From Caldisericota bacterium (GTDB taxonomy: Bacteria > CAIJMQ01 > JAADFP01), in the NCBI GenBank assembly GCA_013152825.1, contig JAADFP010000044.1:1-7266 (forward strand): 7,266 nt of DNA. The letters are read 5' to 3'. Each line of letters starts with the position of its first letter. Positions within the stretch are counted from its first letter, which is position 1. Positions 6,125-7,266 of the stretch are shown here, in pieces. A program made the translations under genes and the position numbers. The notes beneath the pieces were generated by a model. That model was given only the letters and a program-made list of their open reading frames with translations, was not told where the DNA came from and searched no databases.

Positions 6125-7266
6125 ATGGATCGTCGAGAGTTTATTAAGTTATCCGGTAAGCTTATAGTGGGAGGGAGCCTGGCTTTTTCATTGCCCGGGA
6201 GGCTTTTCTCTCAGAAAGCCTATCCTACCCTCAAGATAGGTTATATACCTATTACTGATGCCACCCCCCTGCTTATTGCCCATGCCCTGGGCTTTTACGA
6301 AGAGGAAGGGATAAAAGCAGAGAAGCCTGTCCTGGTGAGAGGGTGGTCAACTCTTTCAGAAGCTTTTATGTCGGGTAAATTTAACCTCTGTCATTTACTC
6401 TCTCCCATACCCGTGTACATGAGATTTAACCTGGGATTTCCCGTAAAGGTGGTAGCCTGGGACCATGTAAATAATTCTGCGCTCACGGTGCGCAAGGGGA
6501 TAAACAGCCTGGAAGAACTGGGTGGGAAAAAGATTGCCGTGCCTTACTGGTATTCCATCCATAACATAATCCTGCAAATTGTGCTCAGGCATTATGGAAT
6601 TACCCCGGTGCTGGAAAAGGGAAGGGGAAAGGTAAAGCCGCATGAAACATTGCTTTTGGTTATGCCTCCTCCTGATATGCCCAATGCCCTGGCTTCCCGC
6701 ACCATAGACGGCTACATAGTAGCCGAGCCATTTAACGCTATCGGGGAATTATGGGCAAATGCTGAGATACTGCGCTTCAGCGGGGATATATGGAAAAACC
6801 ATGCCTGCTGCGTAGCCGCAATGAAAGAGAATGACCTGGTAGAGTTTCCCGAGTGGTCATACAAAGTAGTTAAAGCGATTGTAAAGGCAGAGATATGGGC
6901 CAGGAACAACCTGGAAAAGACAGCACGGATTCTTTCCCGTGAAGGCAAGGGGTACCTTCCTTTCCCGGAAAAAGTGCTGCGCCAGGCTATGCTCAACTAT
7001 AGCCTTGATACCTACGGTGGTAAAGCTATAAAGCACCCGGATTGGAATATTAAGAGAATTGACTTTCAGCCGTTCCAGTACCCTTCTTACAGTGAGAAAC
7101 TCGTGGAGAACATGAAATTGACCCGGGTAGCGGGAGCATCTTCCTTTTTACAGCCTCTTAAGTGGGGCAAGGTGGATTCCACGCTTATGGCCCGGGACCC
7201 GGTGCTTAAAGCCGTGGAAGAGACAAAAGGATGGAATAATTTTGCCGGCGTGGTGGATATTAATTC
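6125..7266 (+). CDS. Tat-exported ABC transporter substrate-binding protein, NrtA/SsuA/TauA-like; 3' partial
   Basis: The frame is open from ATG 6125 to the window's right edge, giving 380 codons. GAGGAAG (6111-6117), inside the end of cysK, lies seven bases before the ATG, so the two genes are probably translationally coupled. The protein opens MDRREFIKLSG, a twin-arginine (RRxFxK) signal, followed by a hydrophobic stretch; no lipobox cysteine follows, so it should be a soluble exported protein. After the signal come features of the nitrate/sulfonate/taurine-type periplasmic-binding family: LKIGYIPITDATPLLIAHAL, GFYEEEGI, SLEELGGKKIAVP and DGYIVAEPFNA. The cysteine synthase next to it suggests import of a sulfur compound such as a sulfonate or sulfate ester, but nitrate or another anion is possible because this family's ligand cannot be read from these motifs. 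Permease and ATPase genes are not in the window and would be expected downstream. Confidence 0.85.
   Translation, partial: MDRREFIKLSGKLIVGGSLAFSLPGRLFSQKAYPTLKIGYIPITDATPLLIAHALGFYEEEGIKAEKPVLVRGWSTLSEAFMSGKFNLCHLLSPIPVYMRFNLGFPVKVVAWDHVNNSALTVRKGINSLEELGGKKIAVPYWYSIHNIILQIVLRHYGITPVLEKGRGKVKPHETLLLVMPPPDMPNALASRTIDGYIVAEPFNAIGELWANAEILRFSGDIWKNHACCVAAMKENDLVEFPEWSYKVVKAIVKAEIWARNNLEKTARILSREGKGYLPFPEKVLRQAMLNYSLDTYGGKAIKHPDWNIKRIDFQPFQYPSYSEKLVENMKLTRVAGASSFLQPLKWGKVDSTLMARDPVLKAVEETKGWNNFAGVVDIN

Overview
The window is a sulfur-assimilation and cysteine-synthesis locus. All genes lie on the plus strand and are packed tightly. By eye the GC content is in the mid-40s %. Strong purine-rich Shine-Dalgarno sites precede the genes, and AGG/AGA (Arg) and ATA (Ile) codons are common. 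Together with a siroheme sulfite reductase-type protein this suggests an anaerobic, possibly thermophilic, bacterium. I cannot name a taxon from the sequence.

Region 1 (1-5041) is one apparent operon of five genes with gaps of +19, +11, -11 and +16 bases. In order they are: (i) the C-terminal part of a sulfite/nitrite reductase-like siroheme-[4Fe-4S] protein, followed by a helical middle segment and a C-terminal TusA-like domain; (ii) a ThiS-like sulfur carrier fused in frame to a CysK-type cysteine synthase; (iii) a zinc-ribbon threonine synthase; (iv) a CysO/MoaD-like sulfur carrier fused to a MoeB/ThiF-type E1 adenylyltransferase; (v) a small stand-alone NIL-domain protein.

Region 2 (5042-5189) is a 148-base gap. 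It holds a near-consensus sigma-70 promoter (TTGACA, 17-base spacer, TATAGT with an extended -10 TG) and two copies of a TGTnGACnCT repeat 31 bases apart. I see no convincing terminator or riboswitch there.

Region 3 (5190-7266) holds a second, stand-alone CysK and, two bases later, an ABC-transporter substrate-binding protein with a twin-arginine signal. That gene runs off the window.

Working model (inference): sulfite is reduced to sulfide. The E1 enzyme activates ubiquitin-like carriers so they can carry sulfur as a C-terminal thiocarboxylate, and PLP enzymes put that sulfur into cysteine (and perhaps homocysteine). The substrate-binding protein may bring in a sulfur compound. The odd feature is that both carriers are fused at their C-terminal Gly-Gly end, the end that must be free to be charged. 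No JAMM-type protease that could free them is visible. At the ThiS-CysK junction a G-rich slippery tract has a stop codon just beyond the Gly-Gly motif in the -1 frame, so free carrier could be made by slippage. It could also mark a recent fusion or a homopolymer sequence error.
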